A DNA stretch of 64,000 nt from assembly GCF_022014595.1 (NCBI RefSeq), contig NZ_CP091740.1, positions 3,708,200 to 3,772,199 on the forward strand. Reading direction: 5' to 3'. Below are positions 10,094 through 18,159 of the stretch, piece by piece. Numbering within the stretch: position 1 is the stretch's first letter; each line of letters begins with the position of its first letter. Position numbers and translations under genes: made by a program. The notes below the pieces were generated by a model. That model did no database searches. It saw only the letters and a list, made by a program, of their open reading frames with translations, and had not been told where the DNA came from. The DNA is from Solitalea lacus (GTDB lineage Bacteria > Bacteroidota > Bacteroidia > Sphingobacteriales > Sphingobacteriaceae).

Positions 10094-10101
10094 GGGTTAG
10101 T
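10094..10101 (-). promoter_or_regulatory. ACTAACCC motif, copy 1 (before fecR)
   Basis: ACTAACCC on the minus strand about 67 bases before the fecR start codon, followed after 16 bases by GTGTC. GGGTACTAACCC is itself a short palindrome-like block. Similar motifs precede susC and the sigma gene. It is a candidate recognition site for the local ECF sigma factor (inference). Confidence 0.4.
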
Positions 10102-10195
10102 ACCCTTCAAAAAAAACATTCAACTAATTAATTATCAGTGATTTTAATTTAAAAAAAGAAAGTAATAAAGAGAGTCTTTATAAAGCAGCAGTCAC

Positions 10196-10807
10196 TTAAT
10201 TTGACTTAAAAAGAGTAATAATGAGAAGTGGGTAGAAAATGGCATTCTTTGCAAAATGTTCCCTTATCTTTTGAAGCGCCTTTTTCATATGTGCACGTAC
10301 TGTTTCAATAGAAATATTCATCTGATGGGCAGCTTCTTCATATTTTAATCCCTCAATATGACAAAGTTGATATACTTTTCGTTGTTGCGGAGCCAACAAA
10401 TCCAGAGCTTCATTTAGAATTTTCAAGGAATCGTTGTAATCTAGTTTTTGCTGAGTAATATCAAAGATTGTTGTGTCTACAAAATCATCTGAATTAATTG
10501 ATGAATTCAAAGAAGGTTTTTCTTTTCTGGCAATTTGCCGAATGACATTCAGAGAATGATTACGGACAATCCGTGTTAAGTATCCTCCAAAATTATCCAA
10601 CTCCGTTAACCTTTCCCTTAAAGTCCAAACTTTAAGAAATACATCCTGTACGATTTCCAAAGCGATTTCTTCGGACTTGGACAGTTTTTTACTAAATATA
10701 AAGAGGTGATGATGGTAGTGATTAAAAAGAATCGTAAAAGCACGCTGATCCCCTCCTGCAATTTTTGCAAGCAAATCGCTTTCATTAGGAAGGGGATTTA
10801 AAGCCAT
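10196..10807 (-). CDS. ECF-type RNA polymerase sigma-70 factor (FecI-like)
   Basis: 203 residues with sigma region 2 (about 22-90; EIALEIVQDVFLKVW and a following NFGGYLTRIVRN) and region 4 (about 130-185; helix-turn-helix SIETVRAHMKKALQKI). This is the Bacteroidota ECF group paired with FecR and SusC that activates uptake loci. It heads the leftward locus and is presumably held by the FecR encoded next. The C-terminal tail ends in a short hydrophobic stretch (FYPLLIITLF) seen in some of these sigma factors, which may help membrane association (inference). Confidence 0.92.
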   Translation of the reverse strand: MALNPLPNESDLLAKIAGGDQRAFTILFNHYHHHLFIFSKKLSKSEEIALEIVQDVFLKVWTLRERLTELDNFGGYLTRIVRNHSLNVIRQIARKEKPSLNSSINSDDFVDTTIFDITQQKLDYNDSLKILNEALDLLAPQQRKVYQLCHIEGLKYEEAAHQMNISIETVRAHMKKALQKIREHFAKNAIFYPLLIITLFKSN

Positions 10808-10908
10808 TAATGAAATAATTGATTGATTAGGTTATAATTAGATTGAGGACAATTATATACAATTAATTCGAAAATTGGCACTCTACTCATACTAACGTGC
10901 TTTAATAT

Positions 10909-10952
10909 CGTTTTTTTTAAAAAAAACCGGCAGCATTTATTGCATGCCGGCT
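10909..10952 (-). terminator. Minus-strand terminator-like hairpin without an obvious gene
   Basis: CCGGCA pairs with TGCCGG and the stem extends by GCA/TGC around a TTTAT loop. On the minus strand it is followed by eight T residues. No annotated minus-strand gene lies upstream up to 11383, so it may end an unrecognised short leftward transcript or block antisense transcription into the sigma gene. Confidence 0.55.
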
Positions 10953-11074
10953 GTTATGAAAGATTAGGTTAAAAAAACAATTTTATTTTGGTACGTTGAC
11001 TTTTATTGATATTGAAACTAACAGCTAAAAACAACATAGCCCTTTTTTAAACTGACAATATTTTTAAGAGAAAG

Positions 11075-11082
11075 GGTTAGTC
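11075..11082 (-). promoter_or_regulatory. ACTAACCC motif, copy 3 (before sigma gene)
   Basis: ACTAACCC on the minus strand 15 bases before TTGTC, about 270 bases upstream of the sigma start. The spacing to a TGTC-like element (15-16 bases) matches copy 1. The distance to the gene is long, so autoregulation is possible but unproven. Confidence 0.3.
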
Positions 11083-11383
11083 CGCTTCTAAATAAAATTT
11101 TAAAAAACTGATCATCAGGATTTTATTTTTAACATTAAGAAAGAGGGTTTATGAAAACATAAGTAGTTGAATTTTTATTTCTGATGAACTTAATAAAATT
11201 AAGCGATATGGAAGGAGAGGCAGAAGGGCACTTTAAAGCATCCTTTTTCATCAATCAGTGTTCAAATCTCCTATCCTTGTGTAAGGCCAGCAAACCTCTA
11301 TATTCAATTCTCAATACTCAATACTCTTCATTAATTCTTCATTACCATGCTTTTAATTTGGATAATAATCAACTCCGATTAAT

Positions 11384-14300
11384 ATGTCTGAATCGAAACT
11401 ACAGGTATTTCAGACCCCAAATTCCAAACGTTGGATACGTTTTCTGTGGGCCTTAAGGTTATCAATATTCTTCCTTCTCTTATTAGGAATTACCTTCGGA
11501 ATTGCTCTTTGGAGGAGTTCCGGAACAGTGTTACCAAGGCTGATCAATAAAAATCTGGCATATAAAAAAATTCTTAACCCCGATGATCCGATTATGTTCA
11601 GGAATGAACAAAATCAATCCTATAAAAAACTAAAAGACAAACTTTTCTATTCAAAACCACGAGAAATAAAGATGCACCCGCATTACAAAAATGCCCATGC
11701 ACAACCCATGGCCATTAGGGCTGCTTATTATGTCAACTGGGATGCCCAATCATTTGCCTCACTCAAAAATCACATTGAGCAAATGAATATGATCATGCCC
11801 GAATGGTTCTTTGTAACAGATACATCCGATGTGGTTCAAACGAATATTGATGATGCGGCACTGGCGCTGATGAAAAAACACAAAGTGTCTATTCTTCCCA
11901 TGATATCCAACTTCAGCAATGAAAAATGGAATGGAGCAAATGTGCACCGGATCATCAGCTCGCCCCAAAAACGACGCGTGTTTATTGCCAGTGTGGTTGA
12001 CGCTTTAAACAAGTATAAATTCCAGGGGGTAAACGTCGATTTTGAGGATTTAGTTGAAACAACAGACGCCAATTTAATTGCATTCCAGAAAGAACTTTAT
12101 AAAACATTACATGCCAAAGGTTTTTTAGTTACTCAAGATATTCCTGCTGATAATTCGGATTATAATCTCAAAGCAGTTGGCAATTATAACGATTACGTAT
12201 GCTTAATGGCCTACGACCAGCATTACTCAACCAGCAAACCGGGTCCTATCGCTCAGCAGCATTGGATTGAAACTGCAATCAGTGAAACAAAAGATAAAAT
12301 CCCGGAGGATAAAATCATCCTGTGCCTGGCGGCTTATGGTTATGATTGGGCCAAAGACAGTGAGGGCCAGGACATAACTTACCAGGAAGCCTTAACTACG
12401 GCGGCCGAGTCAGAAGGAAAGATTAAATACAACAATGATGATTACAACCTCTCCTACACGTATGCAGACGATGCAGATGTAGCGCACCAGGTTTTCTTTA
12501 CCGATGCCGCCACCGATTTTAATGACATGATCACCGCCCGTGATGCCGGTTTGGCTGGTGTTTCACTTTGGCGGCTGGGTTCAGAAGATCCCAGGATATG
12601 GTCCTTCTATAAAAAAGATTTCAACGACCCCAAAGTTCAACTTTTTGACCAGGACCAAATGCAGAATTTGAAGGGAGGAACATCCATCGATTATCTTGGT
12701 GAGGGTGAAGTGCTCGATATATTAAGCAGTCCGCAGAACGGGCATATAAAAGTAACTTTTGACAATAAAAACAACCTGATCTCCGAACAGCAATATGAAA
12801 AGCTGCCCACTTCTTATGTGGTAAAAAAATTCGGAATCGGCAATAAAAAGATACTCTTAACCTTTGATGACGGTCCGGACGAGAAATACACGCCGGCAAT
12901 TTTGGATATTTTAAAAAAGGAAAACGTCCCTGCTTCGTTTTTTATGATCGGCCAAAATGCCGAAAACAATATTCCGCTGGTCAAAAAGATTTATAAAGAA
13001 GGATACGAAATAGGCAATCATACCTTTACGCATCCCAATTTGGCGTTGATGCCTCCTGAGCGCCAGCGGTTGGAACTGAATGCAACCCGCAGGCTGATTG
13101 AATGCATTACCGGCCATTCAACTGTGTTATTTCGCCCTCCGTTTAATGCCGATGCCGAGCCCCAAAGCTTCGCCGAAATTGAACCGGTGGCGATGAGTAA
13201 AAAAGATCATTACATTACCGTGGGAGAATCTATTGACCCCCGGGACTGGGAACAAGGTGTTTCGGCCGATACCATTTACCAGCGTGTAATTGAGCAACAA
13301 AATCTGGGTAGCATCATCCTATTACATGATGCCGGCGGCGACCGGACGGCAACCATTCAAGCGCTGCCGCGAATTATCCATTACTTTAAAACCAAAGGAT
13401 ATAAGTTTATTACCATTGCTGATTTGCTAGGCAAAAAACGTGATGAATTAATGCCGCCTTTAAGCAATTCAAAAGATTTGATGCTGTCAAAAGTGAATTA
13501 TCTGCTTGCAGCGATTATGTTCTATTTTCATCATGCTGTGGAAGCCGTATTTGTCTTGGGAATCATTCTTTCAATAAGCAGGATGATCCTCATTGGAGTG
13601 CTGGCTTATCTGCAAAAAAGAAGAAAAACCACCAACAGTAGTTTGCAACCGGGGGTAAGTATTATTGTTCCGGCATACAACGAAGAAGTGACTGCGGTAA
13701 AAACCATTACCAATCTATTAAAAACGGATTATCCCGACTTTGAAATCATCTTCGTGGACGATGGCTCGAAAGATAACATGTACTCCATTGTCGACAGCCA
13801 CTTTTGCAATAACCAGCAAGTTACCCTGCTGACCAAACCCAATGGAGGCAAAGCCTCGGCATTGAACTTTGGTATTTCCTATGCCCAATACGACTATGTA
13901 ATATGTATTGATGCAGACACTCAGCTTAAACCCGATGCAGTTGCCCAACTGATGAAAAAATTCAGCAGCGAAGAAGTGGTGGGTGTTGCCGGTAATGTAA
14001 AAGTTGGCAACGAGTTTAACCTGCTTACCAAATGGCAATCGATTGAATATATTACGGCGCAGAACTTTGACCGCAGAGCCTTCGATCTCTTGAATTGCAT
14101 TACAGTAATCCCCGGCGCTAACGGTGCGTTTAAAAAGTCAGCTTTAATTAAAGCCGGTATGTTTACCCACGATACTTTGGCTGAAGACTGTGACCTAACC
14201 ATTCGCCTGTTAAAGAATGGCGGCAGGGTTGTATATGCGCCAAATGCCATTGCCGTTACCGAAGCGCCTGAAACGCTTAAAATGTTCTTGAAACAGCGCT

Positions 14301-14722
14301 TCCGCTGGAGCTTTGGAACTATGCAATCCTTTTGGAAACACCGCAATGTATGCTTCAATTTTAAGTATAAATCATTGGGAATGGTGGCCATGCCGAATCT
14401 GCTGATTTTCCAGATATTAATGCCCTTGATCTCCCCTCTTGCCGATTTATTGATGGTGTATGCCCTGCTCAGCGGAGGAGCCGCCTATGTATTGGGTTAT
14501 TATTTAATTTTCGTTCTGGTGGATGCTTTGGGAGCAGCAATTGCATTTTCTTTTGAAAAAGAACCAATTTTCAAGCTTTGGCTATTGATTCCGCAGCGAT
14601 TCTTTTACCGGCAACTGATGTATTTTGTTTTATTAAAAGCCTGGTTGAATGCCATCAAAGGTGAATTGATGAGTTGGGGTGTGTTAAAACGAAGCGGCAG
14701 TGTGGAACTGACTGTTGATTGA
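11384..14722 (+). CDS. Three-module membrane enzyme: GH18-like, NodB deacetylase and GT2 polysaccharide synthase
   Basis: 1112 residues. A membrane segment (21-42) precedes an extracytoplasmic GH18-like domain (about 108-415; GVNVDFED with the putative catalytic Glu 221), then a NodB polysaccharide deacetylase (about 485-685; TFDDGPD at 493-499, metal-binding HTFTH at 546-550, RPPF at 583-586, LLHDAG at 645-650). Two membrane helices (about 700-742) lead to a cytoplasmic GT2 synthase domain (DDG 791-793, DAD 842-844, EDCD 933-936, QRFRW 970-974) and further membrane helices to about 1090. This suggests synthesis, deacetylation and trimming of a beta-linked N-acetylglucosamine-type polymer by one chain, functionally parallel to PgaB plus PgaC. 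The polymer is inferred, not shown. The gene stands alone on the plus strand. Confidence 0.92.
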   Translation: MSESKLQVFQTPNSKRWIRFLWALRLSIFFLLLLGITFGIALWRSSGTVLPRLINKNLAYKKILNPDDPIMFRNEQNQSYKKLKDKLFYSKPREIKMHPHYKNAHAQPMAIRAAYYVNWDAQSFASLKNHIEQMNMIMPEWFFVTDTSDVVQTNIDDAALALMKKHKVSILPMISNFSNEKWNGANVHRIISSPQKRRVFIASVVDALNKYKFQGVNVDFEDLVETTDANLIAFQKELYKTLHAKGFLVTQDIPADNSDYNLKAVGNYNDYVCLMAYDQHYSTSKPGPIAQQHWIETAISETKDKIPEDKIILCLAAYGYDWAKDSEGQDITYQEALTTAAESEGKIKYNNDDYNLSYTYADDADVAHQVFFTDAATDFNDMITARDAGLAGVSLWRLGSEDPRIWSFYKKDFNDPKVQLFDQDQMQNLKGGTSIDYLGEGEVLDILSSPQNGHIKVTFDNKNNLISEQQYEKLPTSYVVKKFGIGNKKILLTFDDGPDEKYTPAILDILKKENVPASFFMIGQNAENNIPLVKKIYKEGYEIGNHTFTHPNLALMPPERQRLELNATRRLIECITGHSTVLFRPPFNADAEPQSFAEIEPVAMSKKDHYITVGESIDPRDWEQGVSADTIYQRVIEQQNLGSIILLHDAGGDRTATIQALPRIIHYFKTKGYKFITIADLLGKKRDELMPPLSNSKDLMLSKVNYLLAAIMFYFHHAVEAVFVLGIILSISRMILIGVLAYLQKRRKTTNSSLQPGVSIIVPAYNEEVTAVKTITNLLKTDYPDFEIIFVDDGSKDNMYSIVDSHFCNNQQVTLLTKPNGGKASALNFGISYAQYDYVICIDADTQLKPDAVAQLMKKFSSEEVVGVAGNVKVGNEFNLLTKWQSIEYITAQNFDRRAFDLLNCITVIPGANGAFKKSALIKAGMFTHDTLAEDCDLTIRLLKNGGRVVYAPNAIAVTEAPETLKMFLKQRFRWSFGTMQSFWKHRNVCFNFKYKSLGMVAMPNLLIFQILMPLISPLADLLMVYALLSGGAAYVLGYYLIFVLVDALGAAIAFSFEKEPIFKLWLLIPQRFFYRQLMYFVLLKAWLNAIKGELMSWGVLKRSGSVELTVD

Positions 14723-14859
14723 GTTATGGAAATTTCATCAAGTCATATTTTTTCACCACAATATCTCTTTTGTTTTGTCGATGGGTGTCGTCTTAGGTTA
14801 TTTGTCTTGGTTAGACACTTCACCTCCCATTGCGGAAATACTTTGTTAGCGATTCATCG

Positions 14860-15432
14860 TTATTGTCCGTCCACTGTGTAATTCAGTTCAGTTACCCCGC
14901 AAGTAAATTGCCGAGTAGTCAATAGATTTAATTTTATTTTGTCTTTGATGTCTACAAACAATGGAATGCCTCGTCCAAGAATAATTGGATTAACAAATAG
15001 CCAGTAGCCGTCAATTAAGTTCTGTTGAATAAGTGAATGTGTTGCTGTCGGGCTACCAAAAAGTAAGACGTCTTTACCTGCTTGTTGTTTTATTTCATTT
15101 ATTCTGTCGGAAAGGTTGTCGCTAATAATTTTTGTGTTAGTCAGACCCGCATCTTTCATTGTTTTTGATAAAACAACTTTGTGAACTTTATTATACCACT
15201 TTGAATGTTCAATGTCGTGCTTGGTCGCTGTAGGCTTGTCCCCTGCACTTGGCCAGTAATTTTCCATCATCTGATAAGTTACTCGACCATATAATGCAGT
15301 GTCACCTTCGCTTATCCGTTTACCGACATAATCAAACAGTTCTTCATCAACTTTAATCCAGTCCATTTCTCCGTTCGGTCCAGCTACAAAACCGTCAAGT
15401 GATATGTGCATAAATGAAATTATTTTTCTCAT
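14860..15432 (-). CDS. RibD C-terminal / dihydrofolate reductase-like family protein
   Basis: 190 residues with the start MRKIISFMHISLDGFVAGP, characteristic of the YwjB/YyaP-type DHFR-like family, then TALYGRVTYQMMENYW, and VLLFGSPTATHSLIQ plus the C-terminal NPIILGRGIPLF strand. These proteins have the NADPH-binding fold of RibD reductase and DHFR, but most have no proven substrate. It is a single gene; a CGCTAAC motif follows its stop codon, as in the attC-like elements of the next genes. Probably a cassette-type accessory gene (inference). Confidence 0.88.
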   Translation of the reverse strand: MRKIISFMHISLDGFVAGPNGEMDWIKVDEELFDYVGKRISEGDTALYGRVTYQMMENYWPSAGDKPTATKHDIEHSKWYNKVHKVVLSKTMKDAGLTNTKIISDNLSDRINEIKQQAGKDVLLFGSPTATHSLIQQNLIDGYWLFVNPIILGRGIPLFVDIKDKIKLNLLTTRQFTCGVTELNYTVDGQ

Positions 15433-15463
15433 AGGGTTCTATTTTTTATGGTTGTCTATGGTT

Positions 15464-15584
15464 TGTTACAACTTGCCGAAGGCGCAATGAAAACACCTGC
15501 GTTTTAGTCCGCCGTACGTAATTAATTAGTTGTAAGAACAACGTCACACGTCGCCCGCAGTGACGGCAAGCCTGTCTTAGCGGC
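15464..15584 (-). repeat. attC-like imperfect dyad after the NYN gene
   Basis: Read on the minus strand, it begins 7 bases after the stop with CCGCTAAGACAGG and ends with CTTCGGCAAGTTGTAACA. The arms CTTGCCG and CGGCAAG pair exactly, with GC-rich sequence and GGGCGACGTG between. It shares GGCGACGTG, an AATTAAT block and AAAACGCAGG with the element after the DUF6624 gene. Position after the stop, polarity and imperfect palindrome are as in integron attC sites. Confidence 0.5.
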
Positions 15585-15586
15585 AA

Positions 15587-16327
15587 TTATCTTTGTTTTA
15601 AGTATATGTGTCTAATATTATTTAATCCAGAATCTCTTTCATCAATGTCAAACTTATTGATATCTTTTATTAAAGGCAGTAATTTTGGAAATCCATAATT
15701 TCTTGGATCGAAGTCAGGTTTCTTTTTAAGAATGTAGTTTCCTAAACTTCCCAAAAATGCCCAACCTGTTTCGTCCGCCAAATCATTGACACTTTCTGTT
15801 ATAATTCTAATCGTTTCGGCATCTACTTTACTAATTGGCTCTTCCTTTTTGGTTTTTGTAGTCACCTTAGTAATACTTGCTGTTTCTGTACTTGCTGTCT
15901 TTAGGATTTCTATGTAGATAAATTTATCGCAAGCAGAAATGAAAGGCTGTGGTGTCTTCTTTTCTCCAAAACCAATTACTGTCATTCCTGCTTCTCTAAG
16001 TCTTGTAGCTAATCTAGTAAAATCACTATCACTTGAAACAATACAAAAACCATTTACTTTCCCAGAATAAAGAATGTCCATAGCATCAATTATCATTGCA
16101 CTGTCACTAGAATTCTTTCCTGTTGTATAGCTGTATTGTTGAATAGGAGTGATAGCATTTTCCAGAAGAACATTTTTCCAGCCAGCAACAGTCGGCTTGG
16201 TCCAATCAGCATAAATTCGCTTGATTGTTGGAGTTCCATTTTTAGCAATTTCTTCAAGCATTTCTTTTACAGTTGAATAAGGAACGTTGTCTGCATCAAT
16301 TAATACTGCTAATTTATCTTCTGTCAT
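15587..16327 (-). CDS. NYN-domain RNase-like protein with C-terminal OST-HTH/LOTUS domain
   Basis: 246 residues. The N-terminal NYN (LabA/DUF88-type PIN-like) domain spans about 1-150 and shows the acidic metal-binding residues in LIDADNVPY, NSSDSAMIIDAMD and IVSSDSDFTRLA. A Thr/Lys-rich linker follows, then a LOTUS/OST-HTH domain (about 165-245) with WAFLGSLGNYILKKKPDFD, RNYGFPKL and a terminal basic tail. The family is predicted to cleave RNA, with the LOTUS module binding RNA. It is common in accessory regions of many bacteria. A dyad-symmetric element follows its stop codon. Function in this host is unknown. Confidence 0.9.
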   Translation of the reverse strand: MTEDKLAVLIDADNVPYSTVKEMLEEIAKNGTPTIKRIYADWTKPTVAGWKNVLLENAITPIQQYSYTTGKNSSDSAMIIDAMDILYSGKVNGFCIVSSDSDFTRLATRLREAGMTVIGFGEKKTPQPFISACDKFIYIEILKTASTETASITKVTTKTKKEEPISKVDAETIRIITESVNDLADETGWAFLGSLGNYILKKKPDFDPRNYGFPKLLPLIKDINKFDIDERDSGLNNIRHIYLKQR

Positions 16328-16347
16328 TTTGATGATGGTTATTTTTA

Positions 16348-16430
16348 CGCTAACGTTTCATGGCTTGCCGAGCGGCGCGAAGAAAATCGCTCGTCGCCAG
16401 CGCGGTTTCTTGGGCCTAGATTTGTTAAGT
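16348..16430 (-). repeat. attC-like imperfect dyad overlapping the stop of the 194-residue hypothetical
   Basis: On the minus strand it starts with ACTTAAC, which overlaps the stop codon and fits the R'' consensus RYYYAAC. It contains GGCGACGAGCGA and TCGCGCCGCTCGG arms, and ends with AAACGTTAGCGT. The arms pair imperfectly and are far more GC-rich than the flanking genes. An attC-type recombination site is the best explanation I can offer. Confidence 0.5.
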
Positions 16431-17009
16431 TAGTAAATTTTTTAATTTTAAATTATTCAGCAATTCTTCAAATTCGTCATTTGTTACTGCCCCAATTTCT
16501 TGTAGCCATTTGTAATTATGTATTTGTGTTTCCTCGTTTAACGTTGGGTCTATAAGAGCATATTTTGTCTTGTAATAGCTTTTAATAGCCGTCTGTAAAG
16601 AGTTAATAAAATTATCTACAGTTTCCCTGTCGGGATTCGATCCATTTAATTGAAGAACTATTGCCCCTCCTTGAATAAACACCTTGTCTGTCTTTTGGAA
16701 AAATGAATAAACGGCACCTGTCCCAAACATTAGCGCTCCGAAAATCCAAAAAAGTAATTGAGGAAATCGAACGCCTTTTTGATATTCGTCAAAAAGCACA
16801 TAAGTTGCCAGGACTGTTAGGCCTATATAAAAAGGAATTAGAATTAAAATGCTTCTGGTCTGTCTACGGGATAAATCTAACCCTAGATTGTCAAGTTTAA
16901 TATAGAATTCTTCATATTTATTAATGTTCTTTGTCGTTACAACAATTCTGTCTTTTAAGATTTTGTAATGTTTATAGGAACCAAGTGATTTTTGTAATAG
17001 TTCGTCCAT
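16425..17009 (-). CDS. Membrane protein of unknown function
   Basis: 194 residues, no family recognised. It has a hydrophilic N-terminal region (about 1-50), two membrane helices (about 53-73 and 82-103), then a soluble C-terminal part that ends with a short amphipathic segment (WLQEIGAVTNDEFEELLNNL) resembling SHOCT-type oligomerisation motifs. It lies 31 bases downstream of another small membrane protein gene on the same strand and the two may be co-transcribed. The composition is ordinary for the genome. An attC-like dyad starts at its stop codon. Confidence 0.7.
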   Translation of the reverse strand: MDELLQKSLGSYKHYKILKDRIVVTTKNINKYEEFYIKLDNLGLDLSRRQTRSILILIPFYIGLTVLATYVLFDEYQKGVRFPQLLFWIFGALMFGTGAVYSFFQKTDKVFIQGGAIVLQLNGSNPDRETVDNFINSLQTAIKSYYKTKYALIDPTLNEETQIHNYKWLQEIGAVTNDEFEELLNNLKLKNLLT

Positions 17010-17040
17010 TTGAAGTGTTTTTTAATAGGCCCGAGGGTAT

Positions 17041-17577
17041 TTATCTCCGATTACTTAAATTTATAGCTCTTTCTATTCGTGGCCGATTATATCGTTGAAG
17101 GAAAATTGGATAAAGGTTTAGTAAGACATTTAATATCAGTAACCACAAAGATTTGAGAACTCCAAATTTGAATGCCACGAAAACATTAAATCCTAGTACT
17201 ATAAGCAAGATAATTAAGTGACCTAGTTCAGATTTTTTTGTTTGATAATGTAAATTCATCAAAGCTTTGGTGTTTTTTTCTATTGGATTAGATTTTTTAT
17301 TCAGTCTTTCCCAACCAGTCCAAACCAACAATTTTCTGAAAAAATTTATGCCAAGATATTCGTATATTTTTCCTCTCCGTTCCCACCCCTTTCCATTATA
17401 GTAAGAAGAAGTAAACTGGCTTTTTAGCGTTTCAGTAAAACCAAACACGAATGCCATCAACAGGAAGTTCAGAGCCCACGCGAACGAAAAACCATCCATT
17501 CCAATATAATGAACCAGAGCACTAATTGAGATAATTGTAATTATTGCAATTGAAATTAAAATTAAGTTTTTTTTCAT
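17041..17577 (-). CDS. Small multi-pass membrane protein of unknown function
   Basis: 178 residues, no family recognised. Two hydrophobic helices at the N-terminus (about 5-25 and 30-50) are followed by a charged, aromatic loop (YNGKGWERRGKIYEYLGINF) and two further helices near the C-terminus (about 118-160). It ends with a basic tail. The gene precedes the 194-residue membrane protein with a 31-base gap and probably forms a two-gene unit with it. Upstream lies the attC-like element at 17606-17740. Role unknown. Confidence 0.7.
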   Translation of the reverse strand: MKKNLILISIAIITIISISALVHYIGMDGFSFAWALNFLLMAFVFGFTETLKSQFTSSYYNGKGWERRGKIYEYLGINFFRKLLVWTGWERLNKKSNPIEKNTKALMNLHYQTKKSELGHLIILLIVLGFNVFVAFKFGVLKSLWLLILNVLLNLYPIFLQRYNRPRIERAINLSNRR

Positions 17578-17605
17578 TGATTACTTTTCGTTTAGGATTC
17601 TAAGA

Positions 17606-17740
17606 TGTTGTACAACGGGCGGCACTTGCCCATGAAAATCATCCTGCGTTTTTATCGACCGTTGTCTTAAAGTTATTAATTGGTTTGTGATTTCCAAGTT
17701 GCACGTCGCCCGTGCTCAAGGGTGTGTTATAAGCCGTGCT
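17606..17740 (-). repeat. attC-like imperfect dyad after the DUF6624 gene
   Basis: On the minus strand it runs from GCACGGCTTATAACACACCC to GCCGCCCGTTGTACAACATC. CGGGCG occurs in the left arm and its complement CGCCCG in the right arm. It shares GGGCGACGTG, AATTAAT and AAAACGCAGG with the element at 15464-15584, so the two are copies of one repeat family. The right end GTTGTACAAC resembles that of the GNAT-gene element (GTTGTGCACAAC). Confidence 0.5.
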
Positions 17741-17758
17741 GATAATTATATCCTTGAA

Positions 17759-18101
17759 TTATTTGCCGATTTTAATAGGTTCTAAGCCCAACTTCTTTCG
17801 CCTTTCATTTACATGTTCTTCGTCATGGATTGGAAAGAGTTTTTGCTTCTGGGTGGATGTATCATAAAATGACTTTGTTCCATATAATTGTTTTTCCCCA
17901 TTTGCAATTAATACCCTGTCTTTCAAAGTCACGTAATACATCATTGGAATTGTCTTTTTCATTGCTTCAGCTTCAAAAAGAGGGAGATATCTTTCTCTGT
18001 ACTCCATATCAGCATGCCATGTTATTAAATATGCAGCCATAGCTTCCTCTTCTCCGTATTCTTCTTGTGTTGGCAATCCTATCTTAGCTATTATTTTGGC
18101 A
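17759..18101 (-). pseudogene. DUF6624 lipoprotein gene, 3' fragment (split by IS66)
   Basis: The frame encodes the conserved C-terminal part of DUF6624: KIGLPTQEEYG, WHADMEYRERYLPLFEA, an invariant-looking KDRVLIANGEKQLYGTKS segment and a terminal NERRKKLGLEPI. A GTG at 18109 gives an apparent 116-residue gene, but bases beyond 18101 belong to the IS66 left end. The missing N-terminal half is at 20383-20755. Removing the element and one 8-bp target copy restores one 235-codon frame. DUF6624 function is unknown. Confidence 0.88.
18094..18101. repeat. Left 8-bp target site duplication of IS66
   Basis: TTTTGGCA directly before the left terminal inverted repeat, identical to 20383-20390. Eight-base duplications are typical of IS66. 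Confidence 0.92.
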
Positions 18102-18127
18102 GTAAGCACCCGACCAACCCCATCTTT
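18102..18127 (+). repeat. IS66 left terminal inverted repeat
   Basis: Begins GTAAGCACCCGACC. It pairs with the right repeat at 21 of 26 positions. The 58 bases from here to the tnpA start codon recur almost unchanged at 22526-22584. Confidence 0.92.
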
Positions 18128-18159
18128 ACAGTTTCCTCCTGGTATCTTTTCTTTGTTGG

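Larger units (their letters stand above)
10808..11383. other. 576-base AT-rich gap between sigma gene and polysaccharide enzyme
   Basis: A divergent spacer without a convincing gene. It holds the sigma-gene upstream region, a minus-strand hairpin terminator (10909-10952), the third ACTAACCC copy (11075-11082) and a pyrimidine-rich stretch with small tandem repeats (CAATACT twice near 11310). An open frame from 11184 overlaps the next gene and shows no coding character. Confidence 0.5.

Noticed and set aside
11184-11456. 90-codon frame before the polysaccharide enzyme
   Set aside because: It overlaps the true start of the 1112-residue protein, has simple pyrimidine-rich composition and matches no family.
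14860-15432. True dihydrofolate reductase giving trimethoprim resistance (a classic cassette gene)
   Set aside because: The motifs are those of the RibD/YwjB-like family, not of DfrA or DfrB, so a resistance role is not supported.
18107-18109. GTG start giving an intact 116-residue gene for the DUF6624 C-terminal piece
   Set aside because: The codon lies inside the IS66 inverted repeat; the piece is a fragment of the interrupted gene.
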